The notes: generated by a model not told the origin, from the sequence alone. A stretch of DNA of 64,000 nucleotides from Archivesica marissinica (GCA_014843695.1 CM026393.1:7659355-7723354); one strand, 5' to 3'; numbered from the stretch's first letter, positions 1 to 13,500 are shown. Numbers and translations are program-made.

Positions 1-3000
1 CAGCCATCAAGTGCCCCACCGTACAATGTTCCCCAGCAAGCCATCAAGTGCCCCACCGCACAATGTTCCCCAGCAAGCCATCAAGTGCTCCACCGTACAA
101 TGTTCCCCAGCCAGCCATCAAGTGCCCCACCGCACAATGTTCCCCAGCAAGCCATCAAGTGCCCCACCGCACAATGTTCCCCAGCCAGCCATCAAGTGCC
201 CCACCGCACAATGTTCCCCAGCCAGCCATCAAGTGCCCCCCGAACAATGTTCCCCAGCCAGCCATCAAGTGCTCCACCGCACAATGTTCCCCAGCCAGCC
301 ATCAAGTGCCCCACCGCACAATGTTCGCAGCAAGCCATCAAGTACCCCTTCGCACAATGTTCCCCAGCAAGCCATCAAGTGCCCCACCGCACAATGTTCC
401 CCAGCAAGCCATCAAGTGCCCCACCGCACAATGTTCCCCAGCCAGCCATCAAGTGCCCCACCACACAATGTTCCACAGCCAGCCATCATGTGCCCCATCG
501 CACAATGATCCCCAGCCAGCCATCAAGTGCCCCACCGCACAATGTTCCCCAGCAAGACATCAACTGCTCCACCGCACAATGTTCCCCAGCAAGACATCAA
601 CTGCCCCACCGCACAATGTTCTCCAGCCAGCCATCAAGTGCTCCACCGCACAATGTTCCCCAGCAAGACATCAACTGCTCCACTGCACAATGTTCTCCAG
701 CAAGCCATCAAGTGCTCCACCGCACAATGTTCCCCAGCAAGCCATCAAGTGCTCCACCACACAAAGTTCCCCAGCAAGTGCTCCACCGTACAATGTTCCC
801 CAGCAAGTGCACCACCGTACAATATTCCCCAGCCAGCCATCAAGTGCTCCACCGTACAATGTTCCCCAGCAAGTGCTCCACCGTACAATGTTCCCCAGCA
901 TGTGCCCCACCGCACAATGTTCCCCATCAAGTGCTCCACCGTACAATGTTCCCCAGCCAGCCATCAAGTGCTCCACCGCACAATGTTCCCCAGCAAGCCA
1001 TCAAGTGCTCCACCGTACAATGTTCCCCAGCAAGCCATCAAGTGCTCCACCGCACAATGTTCCCCAGCAAGCCATCAAGTGCTCCACCGTACAATGTTCC
1101 CCAGCCAGACATCAAGTGCCCCACCGCACAATGTTCCCCAGCCAGACATCAAGTACCCCACCGTACAATGTTCCCCAGCCAGCCATCAAGTGCCCCACCG
1201 TACAATGTTCCCCATCAAGCCATCAAGTGCCCCACTGCACAATGTTCCCCAGCAAGCCCTCAAGAATCCCACCGAACAATGTTCCCCAGCAAGCCATCAA
1301 GTGCCCCACCGCACAATGTTCCCCAGCAAGCCATCAAGTGCCCCACCACACAATGTTCCCCAGCAAGCCATCAAGTGCCCCACTGCACAATGTTCTCCAG
1401 CCAGCCATCAAGTACCCCACCGTACAATGTTCCCCAGCAAGCCACCAAGTGCCCCACCTCACAATGTTCCACAGCCAGCCATCAAGTGCTCCACCGTACA
1501 ATGTTCCCCAGCCAGCCATCAAGTACCCCACCGCACAACGTTCCCCAGCAAGCCATCAAGTGCCCCACCGTACAATGTTCCTCAGCCAGCCATCAAGTAC
1601 CCCACCGCACAATGTTCCCCAGCCAGCCATCAAGTACCCCACCGCACAATGTTCCCCAGCCAGACATCAAGTGCCCCACCGTACAATGTACCCCAGCAAG
1701 CCACCAAGTGCCCCACCGCACAATGTTCCCCAGCGAGCCATCAAGTGCTCCACCGCACAATGTTCCCCAGCCAGCCATCAAGTGCCCCACCATACAATGT
1801 TCCCCAGCAAGCCATCAAGTACCCCACCGTACAATGTTCCCCAGCCAGCCATCAAGTGCCCCACCGTACAATGTTCCCCAGCAAGCCATCAAGTGCCCCA
1901 CCGCACAATGTTCCCCAGCCACATCAAGTGCCCCACCGCACAATGTTCCCCAGCCAGCCATCAAGTGCCCCACCGCACAATGTTCCCCAGTAAGCCATCA
2001 AGTGCCCCACCACACAATGTTCCCCAGCCAGCCATCAAGTGCCCCCCGTACAATGTTCCGCAGCAAGCCATCAAGTGCCCCACCGCACAATGTTCGTCAG
2101 CAAGCCATCAAGTACCCCACCGTACAATATTCCCCAGCCAGCCATCAAGTGCCCCACCGTACAATGTTCCCCAGCCAGCCATCAAGTGCCCCACCGCACA
2201 ATGTTCCCCAGCCAGCCATCAAGTGCTCCCACCGCACAATGTTCCCCAGCAAGACATCAAGTGCCCCACCGCACAATGTTCCCCAGGCAGCCATCAAGTG
2301 CCACACCGCACAATGTTCCCCAGCCAGCCATCAAGTGCCCCACCACACTGTTCCCCAGCCAGACATCAAGTGCCCCACCGCACAATGTTCCCCAGCCAGC
2401 CATCAAGTGCCCCACCGCACAATGTTCCCCAGCAAGCCATCAAGTGCCCCACCACACAATGTTCCCCAGCCAGACATCAAGTGCCCCACCGCACAATGTT
2501 CCCCAGCAAGCCATCAAGTGCCCCACCGCACAATGTTCCCCAGCCAGACATCAAGTGCCCCACCACACAATGTTCCCCAGCCAGCCATCAAGTGCCCCAC
2601 CGCACAATGTTCCCCAGCCAGCCATCAAGTGCTCCACCGTACAATGTTCCCCAGCCAGCCATCAAGTGCTCCACCGCACAATGTTCCCCAGCCAGCCATC
2701 AAGTGCCCCACCGTACAATGTTCCCCAGCCAGCCATCAAGTGCCCCACCGTACAATGTTCCCCAGCAAGCCATCAAGTGCCCCACCGCACAATGTTCCCC
2801 AGCAAGCCATCAAGAATCCCACCGAACAATGTTCCCCAGCAAGCCATCAAGTGCCCCACCGCACAATGTTCCCCAGCAAGCCATCAAGTGCCCCACCACA
2901 CAATGTTCCCCAGCAAGCCATCAAGTGCCCCACTGCACAATGTTCTCCAGCCAGCCATCAAGTACCCCACCGTACAATGTTCCCCAGCAAGCCACCAAGT

Positions 3001-5919
3001 GCCCCACCTCACAATGTTCCCCAGCCAGCCATCAAGTGCTCCACCGTACAATGTTCCCCAGCCAGCCATCAAGTACCCCACCGCACAATGTTCCCCAGCA
3101 AGCCATCAAGTGCCCCACCGTACAATGTTCCTCAGCCAGCCATCAAGTGCCCCACCGCACAATGTTCCCCAGCCAGCCATCAAGTGCCCCACCGCACAAT
3201 GTTCCCCAGCCAGCCATCAAGTGCCCCACCGTACAATGTTCCCCAGCAAGCCATCAAGTGCCCCACCGCACAATGTTCCCCAGCGAGCCATCAAGTGCTC
3301 CACCGCACAATGTTCCCCAGCCAGCCATCAAGTGCCCCACCGTACAATGTTCCCCAGCAAGCCATCAAGTACCCCACCGTACAATGTTCCCCAGCCAGCC
3401 ATCAAGTGCCCCACCGTACAATGTTCCCCAGCAAGCCATCAAGTGCCCCACCGCACAATGTTCCCCAGCCAGACATCAAGTGCCCCACCGCACAATGTTC
3501 CCCAGCCAGCCATCAAGTGCCCCACCGCACAATGTTCCCCAGTAAGCCATCAAGTGCCCCACCACACAATGTTCCCCAGCCAGCCATCAAGTGCCCCGCC
3601 GTACAATGTTCCGCAGCAAGCCATCAAGTGCCCCACCGCACAATGTTCGTCAGCAAGCCATCAAGTACCCCACCGTACAATATTCCCCAGCCAGCCATCA
3701 AGTGCCCCACCGTACAATGTTCCCCAGCCAGCCATCAAGTGCCCCCACCGCACAATATTCCCCAGCCAGCCATCAATTGCTCCCACCGCACAATGTTCCC
3801 CAGCAAGACATCAAGTGCCCCACCGCACAATGTTCCCCAGGCAGCCATCAAGTGCCACACCGCACAATGTTCCCCAGCCAGCAATCAAGTGCCCCACCGC
3901 ACACTGTTCCCCAGCCAGACATCAAGTGCCCCACCGCACAATGTTCCCCAGCCAGCCATCAAGTGCCCCACCGCACAATGTTCCCCAGCAAGCCATCAAG
4001 TGCCCCACCACACAATGTTCCCCAGCCAGACATCAAGTGCCCCACCGCACAATGTTCCCCAGCAAGCCATCAAGTGCCCCACCGCACAATGTTCCCCAGC
4101 CAGACATCAAGTGCCCCACCACACAATGTTCCCCAGCCAGCCATCAAGTGCCCCCACCGCACAATGTTCCCCAGCCAGCCATCAAGTGCTCCACCGTACA
4201 ATGTTCCCCAGCCAGCCATCAAGTGCTCCACCGTACAATGTTCCCCAGCCAGCCATCAAGTGCTCCACCGTACAATGTTCTCCAGCCAGCCATCAAGTAC
4301 CCCACCGTACAATGTTCCCCAGCAAGCCACCAAGTGCCCCACCTCACAATGTTCCCCAGCCAGCCATCAAGTGCTCCACCGTACAATGTTCCCCAGCCAG
4401 CCATCAAGTACCCCACCGCACAACGTTCCCCAGCAAGCCATCAAGTGCCCCACCGTACAATGTTCCTCAGCCAGCCATCAAGTACCCCACCGCACAATGT
4501 TCCCCAGCCAGCCATCAAGTACCCCACCGCACAATGTTCCCCAGCCAGACATCAAGTACCCCACCGTACAATGTTCCCCAGCCAGCCATCAAGTGCCCCA
4601 CCGTACAATGTTCCCCATCAAGCCATCAAGTGCCCCACTGCACAATGTTCCCCAGCAAGCCCTCAAGAATCCCACCGAACAATGTTCCCCAGCAAGCCAT
4701 CAAGTGCCCCACCGCACAATGTTCCCCAGCAAGCCATCAAGTGCCCCACCACACAATGTTCCCCAGCAAGCCATCAAGTGCCCCACTGCACAATGTTCTC
4801 CAGCCAGCCATCAAGTACCCCACCGTACAATGTTCCCCAGCAAGCCACCAAGTGCCCCACCTCACAATGTTCCCCAGCCAGCCATCAAGTGCTCCACCGT
4901 ACAATGTTCCCCAGCCAGCCATCAAGTACCCCACCGCACAACGTTCCCCAGCAAGCCATCAAGTGCCCCACCGTACAATGTTCCTCAGCCAGCCATCAAG
5001 TACCCCACCGCACAATGTTCCCCAGCCAGCCATCAAGTAACCCACCGCACAATGTTCCCCAGCCAGACATCAAGTGCCCCACCGTACAATGTACCCCAGC
5101 AAGCCACCAAGTGCCCCACCGCACAATGTTCCCCAGCGAGCCATCAAGTGCTTCACCGCACAATGTTCCCCAGCCAGCCATCAAGTGCCCCACCATACAA
5201 TGTTCCCCAGCAAGCCATCAAGTACCCCACCGTACAATGTTCCCCAGCCAGCCATCAAGTTCCCCACTGCACAATGTTCCCCAGCCAGCCACCAAGTGCC
5301 CCACCGCACAATGTTCCCCAGCCAGCCATCAAGTGCCCCCACCGCACAATGTTCCCCAGCCATCCATCAAGTGCCCCCACCGTACAATGTTCCCCAGCCA
5401 GCCATCAAGTGCTCCACCGTACAATGTTCCCCAACTAGCCATCAAGTACCCCACCGTACAATGTTCCCCAGCAAGCCATCAAGTGCCCCACAGTACAGTG
5501 TTCCCCAGCCAGCCAGCAAGTGCTCCACCGTACAATGTTCCCCAGCCAGCCACCAAGTACCCCACCGCACAATGATCCCCAGCAAGCCACCAAGTGCCCC
5601 ACGTTACAATGTTCCCCAGCCAGCCATGAAGTATCCCACCGCATAATGTTCCCCAGCTAGCCATCAAGTACCCCACCGCACAATGCTCCCCAGCCAGCCA
5701 TCAAATGCCCCACCGTACAATGTTCCACAGCATGCCATCAAGTACCCCACCGTACAATGGTCCCCAGCAAGCCATCAAGTGCCCCACTGCACAATGTTCC
5801 CCAGCAAGCCATCAAGTGCCCCACTGCACAATGTTCCCCAGCAAGCCATCAAGTGCCCCACTGCACAATGTTCCTCAGCAAGACATCAAGTGCCCCACCG
5901 TACAATGTTCCCCAGCAAA
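1..5919. repeat. 37-bp GC-rich minisatellite array
   Basis: About 160 head-to-tail units of 37 bp, running off the left edge. Each unit has a CCATCAAGTGCCCCACCG part and a CACAATGTTCCCCAGC part. Variants include GCAAG/GCCAG, CGCAC/CGTAC and CCATC/ACATC. The plus-strand unit has no stop codon in any frame and 37 is not a multiple of 3, so open frames of over 1,000 codons appear in all three frames and read the same 37-residue cycle. Single-base indels (for example the extra C near 3744) and short units (near 780-930) are tolerated, which argues against coding. Larger blocks are also duplicated: the rare variant CAAGAATCCCACCGAAC lies at 1261, 2811 and 4664. Confidence 0.97.
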
Positions 5920-5959
5920 CCGCACCCGTCACCACTCACCACTCACATGTATAAATAGT

Positions 5960-6222
5960 CGTGTGTGTTTTACGTTTATTTATCGTCGCTACGGTCGCTA
6001 CCGGTTGCCCATATGTGCGACGCCTCATGAAGAGATTAATCATTTTAGATTTTTGGAAGATAGTGCAATGATACAGACAGATACCCATTCCAGAGTCTCC
6101 TCTTGTTCTTTTACGTGCACGATGTAAAGCGACACGGGACCTCGGGTTAAAGTCCCATCTGAAAGACTGTTAATTTTATTAGGGTCAGACGGGGGATCGA
6201 ACCTGCGATCCATGGATTACCA
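5960..6222 (-). mobile_element. tRNA-derived SINE copy 1
   Basis: This is about 260 bp, clearly homologous to 44710-44968. Read on the minus strand, the head carries a pol III B-box-like GGTTCGATCCC preceded by ACTGGTAATCC (an anticodon-arm-like stretch). A conserved body follows, then an AT-rich tail with ATAAATAAACG. The head is truncated upstream of ACTGGTAATCC. The copy sits exactly between the end of the 37-bp array and the start of the 46-bp array. I do not recognise the family name. No clear target-site duplication is visible here. Confidence 0.75.
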
Positions 6223-6291
6223 GTGAAAGTAGTTTTGCACTCAGCCCTCGACATATATACTTCAGGATATGCTTAGATTATTCTCCAACGT

Positions 6292-8640
6292 GATTAATAT
6301 AGTAAACAAACAAACAATGCAGTTAGTGAACATACTTTAATAATATAGTAAACAAACAAACAAACACTGCAGTTAGTGAACATACTTTAATAATATAGTA
6401 AACAAACAAACGCTGCAGTTAGTGAACATACTTTAATAATATAGTAAACAAACAAACGCTGCAGTTAGTGAACATACTTTAATAATATAGTAAACAAACA
6501 AACAAACAAACACAGCAGTTAGTGAACATACTTTAATAGTATAGTAAACAAACAAACGCTGCAGTTAGTGAACACGCTTTAATAATATAGTAAACAAACA
6601 AACACTGCAGTTAATGAACATACTTTAATAATATAGTAAACAAACACACGTTGCAGTTAGTGAACACGCTTTAATAATATAGTAAGCAAACAAACAAACA
6701 AACACTGCAGTTAGTGAACATACCTTAATAGCATAGTAAACAAACAAACGCTGCAGTTAGTGAACATACTTTAATAATATAGTAAACAAACAAACGCTGC
6801 AGTTAGTGAACATACTTTAATAATATAGTAAACAAACAAACGCTGCAGTTAGTGAACATACTTTAATAATATAGTAAACAAACAAACAAACACTGCAGTT
6901 AGTGAACATACTGTAATAAACATTATAGTAAACAAACAAACGCTGCAGTTAGTGAACATACTTTAATAATATAGTAAACAAACACTGCGGTTAGTGAACA
7001 TACTTTAATAATATAGTAAACAAACAAACACTGCAGTTAGTGAACACACTTTAATAATATAGTAAACAAACAAACACTGCAGTTAGTGAACATACCTTAA
7101 TAAAAATTATAGTAAACAAACAAACGCTGCAGTTAGTGAACATACTTTAATAATATAGTAAACAAGTGAAAGTAGTTTTGCACTCAGCCCTCGACATATA
7201 TACATATATATATAACAAACGCTGCAGTTAGTGAACATACTTTAATAATATAGTAAACAAACAAACGCTGCAGTTAGTGAACACGCTCTAATAATATAGT
7301 AAACAAACAAACGCTGCAGTTAGTGAACATACTTTAATAATATAGTAAACAAACAAACGCTGCAGTTAGTGAACACGCTCTAATAATATAGTAAACAAAC
7401 AAACGCTGCAGTTAGTGAACATACTTTAATAATATAGTAAACAAACAAACGCTGCAGTTAGTGAACACGCTTTAATAATATAGTAAACAAACAAACGCTG
7501 CAGTTAGTGAACATACTTTAATAATATAGTAAACAAACAAACGCTGCAGTTAGTGAACACGCTCTAATAATATAGTAAACAAACAAACGCTGCAGTTAGT
7601 GAACATACTTTAATAATATAGTAAACAAACAAACGCTGCAGTTAGTGAACATGCTTTAATAATATAGTAAACAAACAAACAAACACAGCAGTTAGTGAAC
7701 ATACTTTAATAGTATAGTAAACAAACAAACGCTGCAGTTAGTGAACACGCTTTAATAATATAGTAAACAAACAAACACTGCAGTTAATGAACATACTTTA
7801 ATAATATAGTAAACAAACACACGTTGCAGTTAGTGAACACGCTTTAATAATATAGTAAGCAAACAAACAAACAAACACTGCAGTTAGTGAACATACTTTA
7901 ATAATATAGTAAACAAACAAACGCTGCAGTTAGTGAACATACTTTAATAATATAGTAAACAAACAAACGCTGCAGTTAGTGAACATACTTTAATAATATA
8001 GTAAACAAACAAACAAACAAACAAACAAACACAGCAGTTAGTGAACATACTTTAATAGTATAGTAAACAAACACACGCTGCAGTTAGTGAACACGCTTTA
8101 ATAATATAGTAAACAAACAAACACTGCAGTTAATGAACATACTTTAATAATATAGTAAACAAACACACGTTGCAGTTAGTGAACACGCTTTAATAATATA
8201 GTAAGCAAACAAACAAACAAACACTGCAGTTAGTGAACATACCTTAATAGCATAGTAAACAAACAAACGCTGCAGTTAGTGAACATACTTTAATAATATA
8301 GTAAACAAACAAACGCTGCAGTTAGTGAACATACTTTAATAATATAGTAAACAAACAAACGCTGCAGTTAGTGAACATACTTTAATAATATAGTAAACAA
8401 ACAAACAAACACAGCAGTTAGTGAACATACTTTAATAGTATAGTAAACAAACAAACGCTGCAGTTAGTGAACACGCTTTAATAATATAGTAAACAAACAA
8501 ACACTGCAGTTAATGAACATACTTTAATAATATAGTAAACAAACAAACGTTGCAGCTAGTGAACACGCTTTAATAATATAGTAAACAAACAAACACTGCA
8601 GTTAGTGAACATACTTTAATAATATAGTAAACAAACAAAC
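6292..8640. repeat. 46-bp AT-rich satellite array, left part
   Basis: About 50 units of 46 bp. Each carries GCTGCAGTTAGTGAACATAC, then TTTAATAATATAGTAAAC, then a short (AAAC)n run that varies from two to about eight copies. Main variants are ACACGC for ACATAC and CTCTAAT for CTTTAAT. Each unit carries a PstI site (CTGCAG). The same array continues on the other side of the LINE at 14482, so the LINE split one larger array. Confidence 0.97.
7166..7203. repeat. 38-bp foreign patch inside the 46-bp array
   Basis: These 38 bases are identical to 6223-6260, the spacer between the SINE copy and the start of the array. They begin GTGAAAGTAGTTTTGCAC and end with CGACATATATAC. A short (TA)n run follows, and the array then resumes in the middle of a unit. 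This is flank sequence copied into the array about 940 bp away. Confidence 0.9.
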
Positions 8641-8696
8641 GGGATTATCACTACCGACGGGTACATGGATTACGTATTTCTCCGGAGTTAGGCGAG

Positions 8697-10403
8697 ATGG
8701 ACGAAAATAGTAAATATCCGGTCGCTTCAGATGTAACCTCAGATAGTTTATTCATGAACGATAACACAACTCTGACTGATCTGAATCCGATCCAACTAAC
8801 TTGTAATAAACCTAGCCCTGACTATGAACAAACGTACCGGAAAACAGTCTTTTCACCCGAGTCCACAGGTAACACGTTTTCTGCTGTGGAATATAATTCT
8901 ACCAGGCATAGTGAACAGCATGCCACCAACCACATTCCCTCGCCTCCAACGGATGCTTTCGGCGAACTGCAAGGTGCGCAACCCTATCCAGTGTATAAAC
9001 TAAAGGACGTTGTCCATGATCAACTTGATATGGAACTTTCTGATCTACCCAAGGACATGTACATTCCACGTCTCCTGGTTCTGGTGAACAACTGTGAAGA
9101 AACTATATCTGGCTACAGGACGGAACTGGCATCTAGAGCACGTGGCTGTCAAAACCCTCCGACTGGCGTTCTGAGAGAGCGTAGAAACTCTCCCAAAGGT
9201 TCGATCCTGGTAAAGTACGCCAATGACTGCTTCTTACTGTACCAATTTATCTTTGGGAACCTATCCGAAATCGATGATCTGTTCAAAAGAGGAAACTCTA
9301 GTGTCAGGCAGGTCCCGAGTACTCCCAGACGATTGGCAACGGATGACAATTATGAATTAATCTTCCTGAAAAATACAGTGGCTACTCTGCAGTCTGATGT
9401 GCTCGTCCTGAAAAAAGGAGCAAACGAAATGAAAGAAATATTTGAGTCATTTTCTTTCAGCATGAAAAGTAGTGTAAGTTCCATCCAACACGAACTCGAC
9501 TCATGTTGCAGTATATTAACGCGCACAGCTAAAGGAGTTCCGCCGAAGGACTGTAAACGTCTCTCAGATGGCATTGATGTGCTATCATCTTGTGTTTCCA
9601 AACTTGAAAACTCTCGTATTCAATTATTGTCTGACGTCTCTAACGTGAATCAAAGATCAGATGACAACTCGAGAAACATAAACAAACTTCTTGATGGCTC
9701 CACCAAAATAAAAAACAATGAAAAACTTCTCAAGCAAGACATTGATGATAAAATTGAATCAGAAATGCAAAAACAAATTGACCAATCAAATACTAGTTTT
9801 CAAAACGAAAGTCAGAAAATTATGAAGACTCTTGATTCTAAGGTTAAATTACTTAAAGTTGATAGCTATAGCACCACGAACATGCTTAAAGCTACACTAG
9901 ACAAGTTCGCGGATAATTTAACCGAAAAACTTGAAAATATGAACAGCAATATGCTCAATTTCTTTGAGAAAATCTTGCAGTCAAGCCAGAATCAACCATC
10001 AACCAATGTGACTGATGGACCTAACGTAAAACAAACAGCTCGGAAGGTCGGGCTCTCTGACAAACACAGCCACGTCAGTGATAAGACATCAGCATGCAAC
10101 AGCGATGTAACCGGTCCACTTATACCTCACTCTGGTACCTCATTGATTGACTTAACTGAGTCAAATAACGGCGAATTGGTGTGTAACAGTCACTCTCTTA
10201 TCTCACAAGAATCATTTCCTAGACATGACTCCAACAACGTAAACGCGAAACAACGTAACAATATTTTCAAAGGTGTAATTCGTAAGAAAGCAAAATCGTT
10301 TATTATCACAGGCATAGATCTCGAGAGTGACGAAGAAGGGCTCGAAATGTTCCTTGAAGATATCGGTATAACGTTTAAATCTGCAAAGTTTTTATACACA
10401 TGA
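8697..10403 (+). CDS. LINE ORF1 protein, interrupted by an in-frame TGA
   Basis: 568 codons from the ATG at 8697 to the TGA at 10401-10403. In LINEs ORF1 is generally an RNA-binding or chaperone protein that forms the ribonucleoprotein with its own mRNA. Residues about 220-435 are rich in K, E, D, S and N, with heptad-like spacing typical of a coiled coil. I see no CCHC zinc knuckle. The stop is probably a mutation: the same frame continues for 48 sense codons to the TAA at 10548-10550. That extension contains a WPAGISCRPW segment like the C-terminal ends of other LINE ORF1 proteins. TGA could come from CGA by a CpG transition (inference). An 8-codon upstream ORF lies at 8665-8691 in the leader. 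ATG 8697 was chosen because it is the first ATG in the long frame. Confidence 0.85.
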   Translation: MDENSKYPVASDVTSDSLFMNDNTTLTDLNPIQLTCNKPSPDYEQTYRKTVFSPESTGNTFSAVEYNSTRHSEQHATNHIPSPPTDAFGELQGAQPYPVYKLKDVVHDQLDMELSDLPKDMYIPRLLVLVNNCEETISGYRTELASRARGCQNPPTGVLRERRNSPKGSILVKYANDCFLLYQFIFGNLSEIDDLFKRGNSSVRQVPSTPRRLATDDNYELIFLKNTVATLQSDVLVLKKGANEMKEIFESFSFSMKSSVSSIQHELDSCCSILTRTAKGVPPKDCKRLSDGIDVLSSCVSKLENSRIQLLSDVSNVNQRSDDNSRNINKLLDGSTKIKNNEKLLKQDIDDKIESEMQKQIDQSNTSFQNESQKIMKTLDSKVKLLKVDSYSTTNMLKATLDKFADNLTEKLENMNSNMLNFFEKILQSSQNQPSTNVTDGPNVKQTARKVGLSDKHSHVSDKTSACNSDVTGPLIPHSGTSLIDLTESNNGELVCNSHSLISQESFPRHDSNNVNAKQRNNIFKGVIRKKAKSFIITGIDLESDEEGLEMFLEDIGITFKSAKFLYT

Positions 10404-10539
10404 AGGACAGACAGCCGCGCAGCTCAAATAGTAATAGATGAAGATCAAGCGGAGATAATCGAGGACCCTGATATTTGGCCAGCCGGAATCAGTTGTCGCC
10501 CCTGGTTAAATCGTGTTGATTACCGAAGGCGGTACGATA

Positions 10540-13500
10540 ATGTCGATTAACTTACATATACCTTCAATGAATCTGAATATTTTAACATGGAATGTGACTG
10601 GAATAATGTCGGGTATCCCATACCGCTTGAGTGAACTTACATCGAAAAACATTTCAGTTTGTGGTTTATCGGAACACTGGCTACTCAGTCATAATTCTTA
10701 TATCCTGGAAAACTTATCTCAAGATTACGATGCGCATGTGGTCTTGTGCTCAAATCATAAGACATTAAATGGTAGAATGTTTGGCAAAGGTGGGGTCGCA
10801 CTACTTTGGCGAAAAACGTTTAGTGATAGGGTACATATTTTAGACACCGACAGTGACCGCATAGCAGCCATAAAACTCGCCTTAGATGAATATACCTTAT
10901 ACTTTATACAAGTATATTTACTTTGTTCAAACGAATCATTAGACCTGTTCAAAAGTGAAATTGACAATATTAACGACATACTATCGCAAGTCTGCGACGG
11001 TGACAAAGCTGTTGTAATGGGAGACTTCAACGCCAAATTTCTAGAGAATGGTATTGGTAGAAATAGAGACATTTGCATTTCGAACTTAGCCAAACGTCAC
11101 AGCCTCCACTGTGTAACAGACTCGAACATATGTACTGGTGCGCGTTACAGCTTTGTGCCTGGTCCAAACGCTCCTCCGAGCCTGATTGATCACGTTCTAC
11201 TCGATGAAACGTTGATAAGTAGTGTAGAAACTTGTCACATCGCCAACGACTCCCCGCTAAACGTGTCCAGACATCTACCTATTTGTGTCACCCTTGTGTT
11301 AAAACAAAATGTGTCCGCTTGTTTTACGCCAGACTCTCTGAAATTCACAAAGCTATGCTACAAATGGACTTCGCCAGATAAAACTCAACACTATAAAAAC
11401 GAACTGTCGACGTCTCTCCAAGCGAATATATTAAATTGCTGCAATATGGACTTGACGTATGAAAACATAGTGTCATGCATTCAAGATGCAGTGGAAAAAT
11501 GTCTACCCAAACGAACTTTCAAGAGCTGTCTAAAACCATTTTGGTCCAACACCCTTAAGGAACTCAACAGGACAATGAGGTTAACACGATATAGATGGAT
11601 TAATGCTGGAAGACCGAGAGAGGGCCCACTCTACGTTGAATACAAAACCTCAACACGTGAGTTACGCCGGAAATTGCGCAATGCTTCGAAAATGTTCGAA
11701 ATCTCAGAAAATGAGAGAATAGATAAATTGTCCGAAATAGACCAAAAGGGATTTTGGGAGATAATAAACTCCAGAAAAATAAAAAAATCAACCTCTGGTA
11801 ATGAAATTAAATTCGATGATAAAATTGAACGCGAGCCTGAGAGAATCTTACACGGATGGCATAAATACTTCCAAAACCTTTACTCATTCTCGTACGATAA
11901 AGCATTTGACGATACATTTAAACAAACTATTGAAACTGAGTTAAGCACCTACCATACTGTACAGGAATCTCAGGAATCCAGTGTTATTTTCCGTCATGTA
12001 ACACTTGAAGAGTTGTCGAACATTATTGTCACCATGCCAAATGGGAAAAGTGCGTCCTCCGATAACATCACATATGAACACTTAAAATATGGTGGCAAAA
12101 TGCTTGTGAATTGCTTAGTTAAGTTATTTAACAGTATACTTGACAATGAAAGGCTACCTAACAAACTTAAACAAGGCATAACTGTTACGCTGCACAAAGG
12201 CAATGGGAAATCTAAAACAGACCCCAACAATTACAGAGCTATTTCTTTGCTTCCCGTAGTTTTCAAAACTTTTGAAAAACTGCTATTGAACAGAATTGAA
12301 AAGAGTCCTTTCTATAAAAACTTACACCAATTCCAACATGGCTTTCAAAAGGGCAAAAATAGCAAAATGGTCTCATTTATCTACCAGGAGACTGTCAACT
12401 ATTGCTATGAAAGACATAATGTTCTCTACACATGTTTCATGGATGCCATGAAGGCCTTTGATCGCACGTGGCTCTCAGGAGTTCTCTTCAAGTTATATGA
12501 ACTTGGTCTAAATGGCAAAACTCTACGAATATTCGGTTCCAGCCGCGTACTCTCTTATGGTCACCTGTCAGAGAGCTTTCCATTACAACAGGGAACAAGA
12601 CAAGGTAGTATTTGTGCTCCGTTCCTATACACCGTCCTTCTGGATGAACTGCTCAAGACTCTAGATAACTCCGGATACGGGCTGAAAATTAACGACATCT
12701 CGCTTTGTGCCCCGACTCAAGCAGACGATATTGTGTTGCTATCGTTAAGCAAGTCTGGTCTCTCCGAACTAATTGATATATGTTGTAAATACGCCAACAA
12801 ATGGCGCTATACGTACAACCCTTCTAAATGCGCCGTGCTAATACACAACGAAGACCAGAGATTTAAAAAAGAAAAATGTGTCTTGTATTACTCAAATATT
12901 GAATTACGCCAAACAAACAAATACAAACATCTTGGAATTATGCAGGACAAATCGAGCAGGAAACCGGAAAATGTCGACGACGTGTGTCAGACTGCACGTG
13001 GTACTCTGTTTTCCATAGCTACCAGTGGTCTCCATAGTACCGGAATAAACCCGATAACAGTGTCAAAACTATACATTTCAACAGTACTACCTAAAGCATT
13101 TTTCGGTTGTGAACTGTGGAACAACATTAGCAAAACCGACCAAATACGACTTGAAACAATCCACCACTTCTGCCTGAAGAAAATACAATGCCTGCCGCTT
13201 CGCACTAGGTCCGATATGGTACTTGGCCTGCTAGGATTTACTACACTACAAGCGTACTTCGATTTGCAAAAGTTAAACTTTTTAGGTGTATTATGCCGAT
13301 TAAATACAAGTGAGTTGTCGCTTCAGTTATTCGTTCAAAGACTTTTCCAATATAAAAGTAACTGTACTGTAAGAAATCGTGGTTTTGTTGTTGATATCGT
13401 TAAAATAGCACAGAAATATAATTTAGTACGATATATCGAAAGCTTTATCGAGTCAGGGACTTTCCCAGGAAAATATCAATGGAAAAGCATCTGTAAAATG

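Noticed and set aside
11..5646. Very long Pro/Ser/His-rich open frames (up to 1,651 codons) over the 37-bp array
   Set aside because: The unit has no stop in any plus frame and rotates through all three frames, so frames overlap. One-base indels are common, and there is no sign of splice sites or a signal peptide.
10513..10539. GTG at 10513 as ORF2 start
   Set aside because: Eukaryotic initiation at GTG is rare; ATG 10540 is 27 bases downstream, keeps the whole endonuclease domain, and overlaps the ORF1 stop.
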